Assembly: GCF_000496695.1 (NCBI RefSeq)
Contig: NZ_BAUJ01000047.1
Coordinates: 1 to 42,344 of the forward strand
Origin: Vibrio halioticoli NBRC 102217
Lineage (GTDB): Bacteria > Pseudomonadota > Gammaproteobacteria > Enterobacterales > Vibrionaceae
DNA: 42,344 nt
Reading direction: 5' to 3'
Positions 17,399 through 24,839 of this stretch are shown piece after piece. Under the pieces are notes generated by a model. That model did not search any database, was not told the DNA's origin, and worked only from the letters and a program-made list of their open reading frames with translations. Position 1 is the stretch's first letter, and each line of letters opens with the position of its first letter. Made by a program: the position numbers and the translations under genes.

Positions 17399-17758
17399 TT
17401 AAGCAAATTCTTTTTGTAGGTAAGCGATGATATCTGAAGATTCATACATCCATACTTCCTTACCTTGTGATGTGATTTTTAAGCAAGGCACTTTGATGTT
17501 GCCACCGCCGTTTTGTAACTCTTCACGTGCTTGAGGGTTATTTTTGGCATCTTTTAGCTCGATAGCGATTGATTGGCGTTTCATTTCACGTCGTACTTTG
17601 ACACAAAAAGGGCAGGCTTCAAATTGATATAAGGTCAGATCTTTGGCTTTAGTATCAGCGTGTTGCTGTGCTTCGCTTGTGCGTTTGATTCCTTTTGGCG
17701 GGAAAAGGAAGTTAAGCAGTAAGATGATCTTACCTAAGAGAATACGGATGACTTTCAT
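17399..17758 (-). CDS. Glutaredoxin with an N-terminal hydrophobic segment
   Basis: The 119-residue protein carries a glutaredoxin domain from about residue 42, with the active site CPFC in FEACPFCVKVRREM and the later GGNIKVPCLKI (cis-Pro loop) and MYESSDIIAYL. These elements bind glutathione and reduce disulfides. Residues 5-20 are hydrophobic (ILLGKIILLLNFLFPP), so the domain may be tethered to the membrane, with the redox site probably on the cytoplasmic side. It resembles the GrxA-like or GST-N-like short proteins found in Vibrio. No clear operon partner. Confidence 0.85.
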   Translation of the reverse strand: MKVIRILLGKIILLLNFLFPPKGIKRTSEAQQHADTKAKDLTLYQFEACPFCVKVRREMKRQSIAIELKDAKNNPQAREELQNGGGNIKVPCLKITSQGKEVWMYESSDIIAYLQKEFA

Positions 17759-18024
17759 GATTAGGCTCAGTCTTTTAAATAATGAACATCATGCTGAATC
17801 ATAAATTGATCATAGTCAATTTATCTCATAGGGTTTTGGCTCACATTTCAATTATTTATATAGGCTCTTTGAATGATAACTATTGAAGTCTATAAAAAAT
17901 TTACAGTGTAAAGAGGTATTTGTTATGACTCTTCACACTTAAACCTATAGAGAGGCTGCTTTGTGGGTTATAAAGTTAGTCAGGCGAGCAGTGTAGCAAG
18001 GCGACAAAGCTATAAAGTTAAAGA

Positions 18025-18642
18025 TTACTTTACGTGCTGACTGATGAATGAGCGCAAGGCACTTTTACTGGTTTTTGATAGCTTTTGCATAAATGCGAAC
18101 TCAGGGTTGGCAATGCCTTTACTGCGCAATTCTTCTAACATCACCATCCATAGTCGTGCCGTCATTTCCGAATCCGCTAATGCACGGTGAAACACGCCAT
18201 CATGTTCAATATTCTTATAACGAATCAAATCGCCGAGCTTATGTGTGGGGGCATTTTGATACAGGCGTCGCGCAATGAGCATCGAACAGGCAAATTGTCC
18301 AGAATACTGAATATCCAACAGTTCAAGTTCAGCATCTAAAAAGCGTTTATCAAAAGAAGCGTTGTGCGCCACCATATTGCTATCGCCGACAAATGTGGCA
18401 AATTCAGTCATAACCTCGGCGCAACTTGGCGCATTGCGCAACATGTTATTAGTGATGCCAGTGTAGCTTTCGATAAATGAACTAACGCGAAAGCCTGGAT
18501 TCATTAACTGCTGAAAAGTATCGACTACTTTGCCGTCCATTAATTTAACTGCACCAATCTCAATGGCTCTATCGCCCATATTCGGTGAGAGGCCTGTGGT
18601 TTCAAAATCGAGAACAATAACGGAATTGGCAGAAGAAGACAT
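18025..18642 (-). CDS. DEDDh 3'-5' exonuclease (DnaQ/PolC-like)
   Basis: From the ATG at 18642 (a GTG two codons upstream is less likely) the product has 205 residues. It contains the three exonuclease motifs: DFETTG (Asp12, Glu14), HNASFDKRF with the second Asp, and HRALADSEMTA with the catalytic His and fourth Asp. These bind two metal ions and hydrolyse DNA or RNA from the 3' end. Family length and the absence of an N-terminal polymerase link suggest a stand-alone nuclease rather than the Pol III epsilon subunit. It is divergent from the iminopeptidase gene. Confidence 0.87.
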   Translation of the reverse strand: MSSSANSVIVLDFETTGLSPNMGDRAIEIGAVKLMDGKVVDTFQQLMNPGFRVSSFIESYTGITNNMLRNAPSCAEVMTEFATFVGDSNMVAHNASFDKRFLDAELELLDIQYSGQFACSMLIARRLYQNAPTHKLGDLIRYKNIEHDGVFHRALADSEMTARLWMVMLEELRSKGIANPEFAFMQKLSKTSKSALRSFISQHVK

Positions 18643-18773
18643 AAACACTCTGAGAAATAGAATAAAAACGACGGCATTCTAACATGATAGTCAGTGAGTT
18701 TCTTGTCGCTATTACTTGGAAATTGACGCAACAATCAGTAGGGTATGAGCGTCTACTTATCCAAGGAAATCTC

Positions 18774-20069
18774 ATGCACGGAAATACTTTTATCAATGAT
18801 GGTTGTTGCTATCAAAATCATACTTTTGAAGTGCCACTTAGCTATAGCGATGCCAACTCTCAAACATTGTCACTTTTTGCCAGAGAAGTCCGTTTAAATG
18901 GTGACGAAAATAGCGCTAAACCTTGGCTGTTATTCTTTCAAGGCGGCCCCGGTTTTCCGTCCCCTAGACCCAATGGGCATTCGGGTTGGCTAAAAGTTGC
19001 ATTACAGCGATATCGCGTATTGCTGCTAGATCAGCGCGGTACAGGCCACAGTAGCGTGATCACTCATCAAACTTTAGCTCATCTCAATAGCGAGCAACAG
19101 GCTGAGTATCTAGCGCATTTTCGTGCTGATAACATAGTTCGTGACGCTGAAACCATTCGTGAGAAGCTAGGCATCGACAAGTGGGCAACATTAGGCCAAA
19201 GCTTTGGTGGTTTTTGCACATTAACTTACCTTTCCCTGTTTCCAGACAGCTTATTACAATGTTATGTCACCGGCGGTATTCCCTCTATAGACAGAACAAT
19301 TGATGATGTTTATGAAGCAACCTTCAAGCGCACAGCGCAAAAAAATAAAGCCTTCTTCAGACAGTTCCCACAAGCACAACCACTGTGCCAAAAGATTGCC
19401 GATCATCTGATTACGCATGAAGAATTCCTGCCAAATGGACAAAGATTTACCGCTGAACAATTTCAGCAGATTGGCATTAACTTTGGTGTGAGCGATACCT
19501 TTTTGCCAACTTACTATCTGTTAGAAAGCGCCTTTGTAGAGGTAAATGGCACGCAGGTACTGAGCTATGAGTTTTTAAATGCCATGCTCTCAGAGCAAGC
19601 ATTTCAAACCAACCCTATCTATGCCATCTTGCACGAATCTATCTATTGCCAAGGTTTCGCTTCGCAGTGGAGTGCGCACCGAGTTAGACAAAATCACCCG
19701 CAATTTAATTACCAAGCAGGCCAAGCGTTTTATTTCACCGGCGAGATGACATTCCCGTGGATGTTTGAGCAATACAAAAACCTCAAGCCACTGCAAACAG
19801 CTGCAACTCTGTTAGCAGACAAAACAGATTGGCAACCACTATACGACGCCGAAGTCTTAACCAACAACAAAGTGCCATTAAGCTGCGCTGTGTATGCTGA
19901 TGATATGTTTGTAGAAATGGCATTCAGCTGCGAAACATTAAATAGGATCCCTAACTCACAAGCATGGATCACCAACGAATACGAGCACAACGGCCTACGC
20001 CTAGATGGTGAACGAGTGTTAAGTAAGCTGTTTGCTATTGGCGATCAGACGTTGGCAACGTTGGTGTAA
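18774..20069 (+). CDS. Proline iminopeptidase-like alpha/beta hydrolase
   Basis: The ATG at 18774 follows AAGGAA and yields 431 residues; the longer upstream frame has no ribosome binding site. The alpha/beta hydrolase motifs are GGPG (residues 57-60, oxyanion hole), DQRGTGHS and the nucleophile elbow GQSFGG with Ser143. The C-terminal His is probably the one in EYEHNGLR. The GGPG and DQRGTGHS segments are those of the S33 family of prolyl aminopeptidases, which remove N-terminal proline from peptides. No signal peptide, so it acts in the cytoplasm. It is 76 bases before the phosphatase gene, probably a separate unit. Confidence 0.88.
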   Translation: MHGNTFINDGCCYQNHTFEVPLSYSDANSQTLSLFAREVRLNGDENSAKPWLLFFQGGPGFPSPRPNGHSGWLKVALQRYRVLLLDQRGTGHSSVITHQTLAHLNSEQQAEYLAHFRADNIVRDAETIREKLGIDKWATLGQSFGGFCTLTYLSLFPDSLLQCYVTGGIPSIDRTIDDVYEATFKRTAQKNKAFFRQFPQAQPLCQKIADHLITHEEFLPNGQRFTAEQFQQIGINFGVSDTFLPTYYLLESAFVEVNGTQVLSYEFLNAMLSEQAFQTNPIYAILHESIYCQGFASQWSAHRVRQNHPQFNYQAGQAFYFTGEMTFPWMFEQYKNLKPLQTAATLLADKTDWQPLYDAEVLTNNKVPLSCAVYADDMFVEMAFSCETLNRIPNSQAWITNEYEHNGLRLDGERVLSKLFAIGDQTLATLV

Positions 20070-20145
20070 TCAACACATTCTAGACAAATCCACAGAGTGA
20101 TATATTGGTCACTCTGTAGACTTATTACATCGTAGAGACAGTACA

Positions 20146-20736
20146 TTGAACAAAACAAAGATTTTTCTGCTTAGGCATGGTCAAACACAATGGAATGTTG
20201 AGGGGCGACTTCAAGGACAGAAAAATTCGCCATTGACTGAAATGGGTGTCAATCAATCTGTTGAGGCGAGTAAGTTATTAAATCAATATGAGATAGATAA
20301 AGCCTATATCAGTCCATTACAACGAGCCATTGATACTAGTGAAATACTATTAAAAGGGCGCGATGTTGAGGTCATTACGAGTGATCCTCTTAAGGAAATA
20401 TATTTAGGTGAATGGGAAGGAAAACTAAGAGCGGAAGTGGAGTGTTCGGCTCCTGAACAATATCAATTGTTTTTAAACAGCTCTGAGCATTTTGAACTGC
20501 AAGGTGCTGAAACTTTTCAACAGCTTCAGACTAGGCTGGTGGCAGAGCTGGAAGCTATTTTTGCCAAAGAGAAGCATAAAAATATTATGGTGGTATCACA
20601 CTGGATTGCCATAAAAACCATACTTGCTCACTATTCAGACATTCCATTAAGTCGTTTGAGTGAGATCTCTGACCCTGAAAATGCCACGTTAATTCAATTA
20701 GAAAAAGACGACAGTGGGGCAACTGTTGTGAAGTAA
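20146..20736 (+). CDS. Histidine phosphatase family protein (phosphoglycerate mutase-like)
   Basis: The likely start is TTG 20146, at which the protein begins directly with the RHG strand; there is no ATG nearby in frame. The 196-residue product has LLRHGQTQWNVEGRLQG (His11 phosphorylated), SPLQRAIDTSEILL, LGEWEG and the second His in VVSHWIAIKT. These define the branch of the family that includes GpmB, CobC and broad phosphatases. It would remove phosphate from a small metabolite. The exact substrate is not clear: CobC (adenosylcobalamin/alpha-ribazole phosphatase) is one candidate, but there are no cobalamin genes nearby. Confidence 0.85.
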   Translation: MNKTKIFLLRHGQTQWNVEGRLQGQKNSPLTEMGVNQSVEASKLLNQYEIDKAYISPLQRAIDTSEILLKGRDVEVITSDPLKEIYLGEWEGKLRAEVECSAPEQYQLFLNSSEHFELQGAETFQQLQTRLVAELEAIFAKEKHKNIMVVSHWIAIKTILAHYSDIPLSRLSEISDPENATLIQLEKDDSGATVVK

Positions 20737-20748
20737 TGGTTTATACAC

Positions 20749-20773
20749 AAAAAGCGGGGCCATACTCGGCCCC
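20749..20773 (-). terminator. Terminator for the TonB receptor gene (minus strand)
   Basis: GGGGCC (20756-20761) pairs with GGCCCC (20768-20773) around a 6-base loop. On the minus strand the stem is followed by GCTTTTTGTG, a typical T-run. It sits 47 bases past the receptor stop. On the plus strand no T-run follows, so the phosphatase gene may read into it. Confidence 0.72.
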
Positions 20774-20819
20774 ACTGTATCAATATATAATCACATTAAT
20801 TGCGCTGGTGGATATTAGA

Positions 20820-22913
20820 TTAGAATCGTAGATCCAGATCGACGTAGTAATTGGTCTCTTGGCCTACTTTGGAAGTGGTAGTCACGTTTTCTGCATTGAT
20901 ATATTGGCCATCAAAGATGTTGTTCACGCCAAATTTCAATGTTGCGTCGTTAAGTACTCCTAGTGGCAGTCGTGATTCTTTTATGCGCCATATGCCAGAG
21001 ATGTTCGCCTGGGTATATGAATCATTGACGTAAAAGTACTCGGTTGTTCCCCACATGAATGACTCTGGGTTTTGATCTGGCTCGAACCAGTGATTAACAT
21101 CAGCGCCAAGTGTTAAGCCAACGTTTTGGAAGGTATAAGCGGCGGCAAGGCGCACTTTATCGGCAAACGGTGTGACTTTTTCTTTGGTTTCTTTGTCATA
21201 AAGATCAAGGTGTTCATAACTTGCTGACAAGCTGAGGTTTTGCAAATCATAGGTTGAAGTTAGCTCCACCCCTTTACGTTTTGCGTTATCAATATTGGTA
21301 TATTGAGCGTACATGCTTTGATCTGGAGACTCCCCAAGTTCAGGTAGGGTTTCTAACGCAATCATGTCATTGATATTGGCATCAAAGTACATCAGCTTTA
21401 GGGCGAATCGGTCGTCTTGAGTAAAGAGGGCGTTATTGACATAAGAAATTCCCCCTTCAAATTCTTCAGATGTTTCTGGTTTTAGATCTGGGTTAGGTAA
21501 GTACCAATAGTGGATGTTTAATGGGCCTTCTGCGCCAGTTTCGTGCGGTGATGGTGCTCTAAACGCAACTGAGTAGCCACCTAACAAGTGCAGTCCAGTG
21601 GCAACCTCATAGCTGGCTGCTATACGGGGTGAAAATGCATCGCCAGTGAAATCAGCATCCGGGTTGTTTTCAACTTTACGGTTAAAGTAATCGTAACGAG
21701 CACCAGCAGTAAACTCCCAGTCGCCTACCTCTATCAAGTCCTGAATATAGATGCCCCAATCATTATATTCGCTTGGCATGGTATGGAATTGAGAGGCTAC
21801 GCCGCCAGAAAGATATGACGCATCATCTTCACGATAGTGGTAATCAATACCCATTACCGCAGTATGGTAAACGCTGCCAGTGTAAAAGCGCGCCACGTTT
21901 TTGATCGATGCACCTGCACGAGATTCTTCGTTGGTGTAGTGGATGTTTCTATTGATGGCGCTATTGATGTAATCTCGAGCGTATTTTGACTGACTCACAT
22001 AAGAGGCCACATCAAGATCGATAAGATCATTGTCAAACGGCGCGTAATTATAATTAATAGTAAAATCGGTTTGTGTTAGTTCTCCAACTACAGGAATAGT
22101 AGTATCAGGGTGATTTAACGTATTCCAAGCGGTTTCGACATCACTATGGAAATGGTATAAGCCAAATGCTAGACGCTGTTCTTCGGTAATATTCCAGCCC
22201 AGATTGGCGTAACCGGTTTTAGTTGACTCATCATTTCCGACTGTGTCGTAGAGATCTGTGCCACCATCCGCCAATTTAATATCACCGAAATTAGCTTGTT
22301 TACCATAAAGAACAAAGTCCAATTTGCCACTGTCATTTTGTCCTGCAATCGCTCCTCTATAGCTATGCATATTGTTAGACTCGTAGCGACCGCCGACCAT
22401 TGCACCAAAGTTTTCGTCATTTTCTAGGTAGTCAGAGGCGTCTTTTAGTCTCATGCTGATAACGCCGCCAATAGCACCGCTACCGTATAAAATAGAAGAT
22501 GACCCTTTCACTGTTTCGACCCGTTTTAATAGGTCAGTATCACTTCTGAAACTAGAGATTTGATTGGCAAATAACGCACTGGATCTCGGTACGCCATTTT
22601 GCATAATGATCACGCGATCGTCATCGTTAAAGCCACGAATATTGAATTGTTGCCCAATATTTCGGCCTAAATCGGAACCTGCATTAATACCAGGTACATT
22701 GCTCAAACTGTCCATCAGGTTGGCACTGGTGGCAAGTTCATCTTCGGTTACGATATCAACCGAACCAACATATTCTTGTTGCTCTGTATCAACTCGGTTT
22801 CCCACTACAACGACCGTTTCGTGTTCAACCTCTCCTTGGGGCTTATGGTTATCTGCGTATGCCACATTCGCAATTGCTGCGGCGATAACGACTGCCAGAT
22901 ATTTTTTGACCAT
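20820..22913 (-). CDS. TonB-dependent outer-membrane receptor, haem-type motifs
   Basis: The ATG at 22913 is preceded by GCAAGGAGTT and begins a signal peptide (MVKKYLAVVIAAAIANVAYA), giving 697 residues. A TonB box-like ETVVVVGNR lies near residues 32-40, then the plug domain (LMDSLSNVPGINAG, VETVKGSSSILYGSGAIGGVISM), then a 22-strand barrel ending in the aromatic YYVDLDLRF. FRAP (451-454) and NPDL (474-477) with an intervening His468 match the signature of haem/haemoprotein receptors such as HemR and HmuR. That suggests haem or haemoglobin uptake; siderophore receptors usually lack the pair. A strong Fur box lies about 40 bases upstream. It neighbours the iron-related cluster and is transcribed away from it. 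Confidence 0.88.
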   Translation of the reverse strand: MVKKYLAVVIAAAIANVAYADNHKPQGEVEHETVVVVGNRVDTEQQEYVGSVDIVTEDELATSANLMDSLSNVPGINAGSDLGRNIGQQFNIRGFNDDDRVIIMQNGVPRSSALFANQISSFRSDTDLLKRVETVKGSSSILYGSGAIGGVISMRLKDASDYLENDENFGAMVGGRYESNNMHSYRGAIAGQNDSGKLDFVLYGKQANFGDIKLADGGTDLYDTVGNDESTKTGYANLGWNITEEQRLAFGLYHFHSDVETAWNTLNHPDTTIPVVGELTQTDFTINYNYAPFDNDLIDLDVASYVSQSKYARDYINSAINRNIHYTNEESRAGASIKNVARFYTGSVYHTAVMGIDYHYREDDASYLSGGVASQFHTMPSEYNDWGIYIQDLIEVGDWEFTAGARYDYFNRKVENNPDADFTGDAFSPRIAASYEVATGLHLLGGYSVAFRAPSPHETGAEGPLNIHYWYLPNPDLKPETSEEFEGGISYVNNALFTQDDRFALKLMYFDANINDMIALETLPELGESPDQSMYAQYTNIDNAKRKGVELTSTYDLQNLSLSASYEHLDLYDKETKEKVTPFADKVRLAAAYTFQNVGLTLGADVNHWFEPDQNPESFMWGTTEYFYVNDSYTQANISGIWRIKESRLPLGVLNDATLKFGVNNIFDGQYINAENVTTTSKVGQETNYYVDLDLRF

Positions 22914-22951
22914 GATTATTCTAACTCCTTGCAAAATAACAATAAATTTAT

Positions 22952-22970
22952 GGTAATGAAAATCATTCTC
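22952..22970. promoter_or_regulatory. Fur box upstream of the TonB receptor
   Basis: GGTAATGAAAATCATTCTC matches the classical 19-bp Fur consensus at 16 of 19 positions, with the central AATCATT intact. Its centre is about 48 bases upstream of the receptor ATG, so Fur with iron would block the promoter there. Confidence 0.85.
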
Positions 22971-22999
22971 AATATAATTACTATTTATGAAAGGTGCAT

Positions 23000-23017
23000 C
23001 AAAATATAGATATTTTG
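23000..23017. promoter_or_regulatory. Near-perfect palindrome in the receptor upstream region
   Basis: CAAAATAT and ATATTTTG face each other around AG (8-bp arms). It is about 90 bases upstream of the receptor start and could be an additional operator. AT-rich palindromes also arise by chance. The 22914-23324 gap holds this, the two Fur-type sites and no coding frame. Confidence 0.3.
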
Positions 23018-23278
23018 TATGTGAAATTGGACTGGCTTCAAAGTTATTGATAGATTTTAGTGATGCTTGTTTGTAAGATATTGATTTACATGTATTTTAA
23101 TTGTAAGGAGATAAGATTGTGTGTATGAATGCTTTTTTGTTTGAAGAGAAAAATAAGATGAGGATGCAATGTTAAATAGCGACAACTGCTTAGCTTGATG
23201 CAAGGCTTGTACAGTATTTCCGATATTTTGTTTTTAATAATGTACTGACAGGGTTAGCAAAATATTGCAAATGCTATT

Positions 23279-23297
23279 GGTAATCGTTATCATTAAT
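23279..23297. promoter_or_regulatory. Fur box-like site upstream of the Lys/Cys-rich protein
   Basis: GGTAATCGTTATCATTAAT matches the Fur consensus at about 14 of 19 positions, with TATCATT intact. It ends 27 bases before the ATG of the next gene, a position expected for repression. Confidence 0.65.
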
Positions 23298-23324
23298 AAG
23301 TTATCGAAAGCAAAGGTGCTGAAT

Positions 23325-23822
23325 ATGAACGCGAAGAAAGCACTAAAAAAGCTGAAAAAAAAATCACAGAAGAAAATTAAGAAGCAGGGGATAGAGCAAC
23401 TTAAAAAACTCAAACTGGATGCGAGTAAAGTTAAGGCCAGTAATGAGGGACAGCTCTATTTCAGTGATGCTTTAAAACAGGATATTAACCAGGGGGTCAA
23501 TCAAGTCATTGCTGATGTGGCTTATGAATTGGCAACACCTTTATTGCCGGTGTTATCTTGGTTTAATGACCATCAACACAATATTGATATTGTGGAAGCG
23601 CCTTTGCGAGAACAGCTCAAAAAGCCATCATCACTTAAAGATGCCACATCTTCTGCAAAACCAATCTCAGTAGAAAGCCCGCGCTCATCTTCAAAGCTAC
23701 AATCACGCCCAGCAAAATCTATTTTGCATGTCGCGCTTAAATCACCACCGTGTAAACGATGTCCTGCTTTGCAAAACGGAATATGTAAGTGTGCGGCGAA
23801 GCGTTATAAGCTTTCGGCATAG
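23325..23822 (+). CDS. Lys-rich protein with C-terminal Cys cluster, unknown function, Fur-linked
   Basis: The ATG at 23325 (weak upstream GTG-rich sequence) gives 165 residues; the longer upstream frame would run through the Fur site and is rejected. I do not recognise the family. Residues 1-32 are a very basic amphipathic helix (KKALKKLKKKSQKKIKKQ). Residues 45-90 are helical and moderately hydrophobic (ELATPLLPVLSWF). The middle is Ser/Pro-rich and disordered. The C-terminus has PPCKRCPALQNGICKC, a C-x2-C...C-x-C cluster that could bind iron-sulfur or zinc. The Fur site and the position between the receptor and the HMA/ATPase genes suggest iron handling. No signal peptide. Confidence 0.65.
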   Translation: MNAKKALKKLKKKSQKKIKKQGIEQLKKLKLDASKVKASNEGQLYFSDALKQDINQGVNQVIADVAYELATPLLPVLSWFNDHQHNIDIVEAPLREQLKKPSSLKDATSSAKPISVESPRSSSKLQSRPAKSILHVALKSPPCKRCPALQNGICKCAAKRYKLSA

Positions 23823-23827
23823 AGTTG

Positions 23828-23907
23828 AACTTACAGGCTAGACTTTAAACTTGTAGGCTAGGTTTTTAACTTACAGAATAGATTTTTAACTTGCAGAGTG
23901 AGCGTCA
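23828..23907. repeat. Four 20-bp tandem repeats
   Basis: Four units of exactly 20 bp start with AACTT(A/G)(C/T)AG at 23828, 23848, 23868 and 23888, each ending T-rich except the last. A fifth copy begins AACTAGC and degrades. They lie between the stop of the Lys/Cys-rich gene and the end of the convergent HMA gene. They are not CRISPR repeats (no separate spacers). Confidence 0.8.
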
Positions 23908-23961
23908 AACTAGCGATGCAGTTTGGTAGGATGATTATTAGTGGGTTAGGACGTGCGCTAT

Positions 23962-24324
23962 TTAAGCAAAGTTTAATATTGCTCTGCTAATAGACGGTCC
24001 AACTAAGCGACTTAATGCGATGCCTGCAATGCTCTTAGCCAATGTTTTAGTACCTGATATCGCTGCATTTTCAATAAACGAAGGTTTATGCGTACTTTGC
24101 ATCCAGTTATGACTTTCTAGAATTTCAATCAAGCTCTCACAATCAAGCTCTTTGTCATCAAAATGGATAGCTACTGACCCCGCATGTTTGCGGTAGGTTA
24201 TTTTATTAATTGCATCAATTTCTTCTAATTGCTCTAAAAGGTTCATCACTGTTTTTGGATGATTTCTAATATAGTCAGATCTTACTCTAACTCTTTGATT
24301 TGTTTTGTGAATATAAGTATTCAT
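23962..24324 (-). CDS. HMA-like domain protein with C-terminal hydrophobic tail
   Basis: Start ATG 24324 is chosen because the earlier ATG at 24351 lies inside the Fur box. The 120-residue product has a ferredoxin-like HMA-type fold (about residues 10-70): RVRVR strand, an LLEQLEEIDAI helix, the strand AGSVAIHFDD and the helix ESLIEILESH. It lacks the CxxC of classic heavy-metal-associated domains. Residues 85-120 (AISGTKTLAKSIAGIALSRLVGPSISRAIL) are hydrophobic and Gly-rich, probably membrane-embedded. It is divergent from the operon that carries similar HMA-like and membrane proteins. Inference: part of the same iron system. Confidence 0.7.
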   Translation of the reverse strand: MNTYIHKTNQRVRVRSDYIRNHPKTVMNLLEQLEEIDAINKITYRKHAGSVAIHFDDKELDCESLIEILESHNWMQSTHKPSFIENAAISGTKTLAKSIAGIALSRLVGPSISRAILNFA

Positions 24325-24336
24325 AGTAATCGCACA

Positions 24337-24355
24337 CCAAATGATAATCATTTAC
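24337..24355. promoter_or_regulatory. Fur box between divergent HMA genes
   Basis: An ATGATAATCATT core, a perfect 12-base match to the Fur consensus, lies 12 bases upstream of the HMA-protein ATG. Outer positions are weaker (14 of 19). It could repress both directions: the next operon starts 155 bases away. Confidence 0.75.
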
Positions 24356-24438
24356 ATTAGCGATACTACCACTCCCCATTAATTAGTGCAAAAAAACCGA
24401 TTCAACTTGTAATTGAGAGCACAATTAGGGACACTAAA

Positions 24439-24492
24439 TTCAAACAGATATTGTATGACTTTTGATGTAACAATATGTGTCATTTGTTTGAA
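24439..24492. promoter_or_regulatory. Nested inverted repeats in the operon promoter
   Basis: TTCAAACA (24439-24446) faces TGTTTGAA (24485-24492), with ATATTGT (24448-24454) facing ACAATAT (24470-24476) inside. It ends 18 bases before the ATG of the first operon gene. It could be an operator or a mRNA leader hairpin. No Fur consensus falls inside it. Confidence 0.45.
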
Positions 24493-24509
24493 ATCATGGG
24501 TTAAAGGTT

Positions 24510-24839
24510 ATGAATCAATATGTTTCAAGAGTATTGAAATTAAGAAAATGGGTTAAAATTAGCCACCATATACCTGGTCGGGTACGACTTAAATATAAGC
24601 TTGGTATTATTGCGCAACTTAGCGCTTTTAAAAGCCAAGATATTGAACAATCACTTCAGTCAGTACCTGCATTTAAGAATTATCAGCTCAACCCTAAAAC
24701 AGGAAGTATTCTCATTGAGTATGATCCAATCGCGATTGAGCCTAATTGGATAGAATCATTATTTTCCGATAACGAATCCGATGTAGAAGCAGCCTGTCAC
24801 AAAATTGCTGAGCGCGTAAATAACAGCGGAGATTGTTAA
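24510..24839 (+). CDS. Small HMA-like protein, first gene of the ATPase operon
   Basis: The 109-residue protein follows an AAAGG site. It begins with HHIPGRVRLKYK (residues 19-30), which closely matches HHVPGRIRFRV at the start of the P-type ATPase further down. The rest fits an HMA-like alpha/beta fold: helix DIEQSLQSVPAF, strand NPKTGSILIEYDP, helix PNWIESLFS. CxxC is missing, so metal binding, if any, would use other ligands. Its stop overlaps the next start by one base. Proteins with this PGR(V/I)R domain commonly accompany divergent P1B-type ATPases; in fez clusters a small HMA-like partner is expected. It may be a chaperone or adaptor for the ATPase. Confidence 0.75.
   Translation: MNQYVSRVLKLRKWVKISHHIPGRVRLKYKLGIIAQLSAFKSQDIEQSLQSVPAFKNYQLNPKTGSILIEYDPIAIEPNWIESLFSDNESDVEAACHKIAERVNNSGDC

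Noticed and set aside
23828..23907. CRISPR array
   Set aside because: Units are 20 bp and contiguous, with no constant repeat separated by unique spacers, and no cas genes exist nearby.
24448..24476. FNR site in the operon promoter
   Set aside because: TTGATGTAACAATAT departs from TTGAT-N4-ATCAA in the second half.
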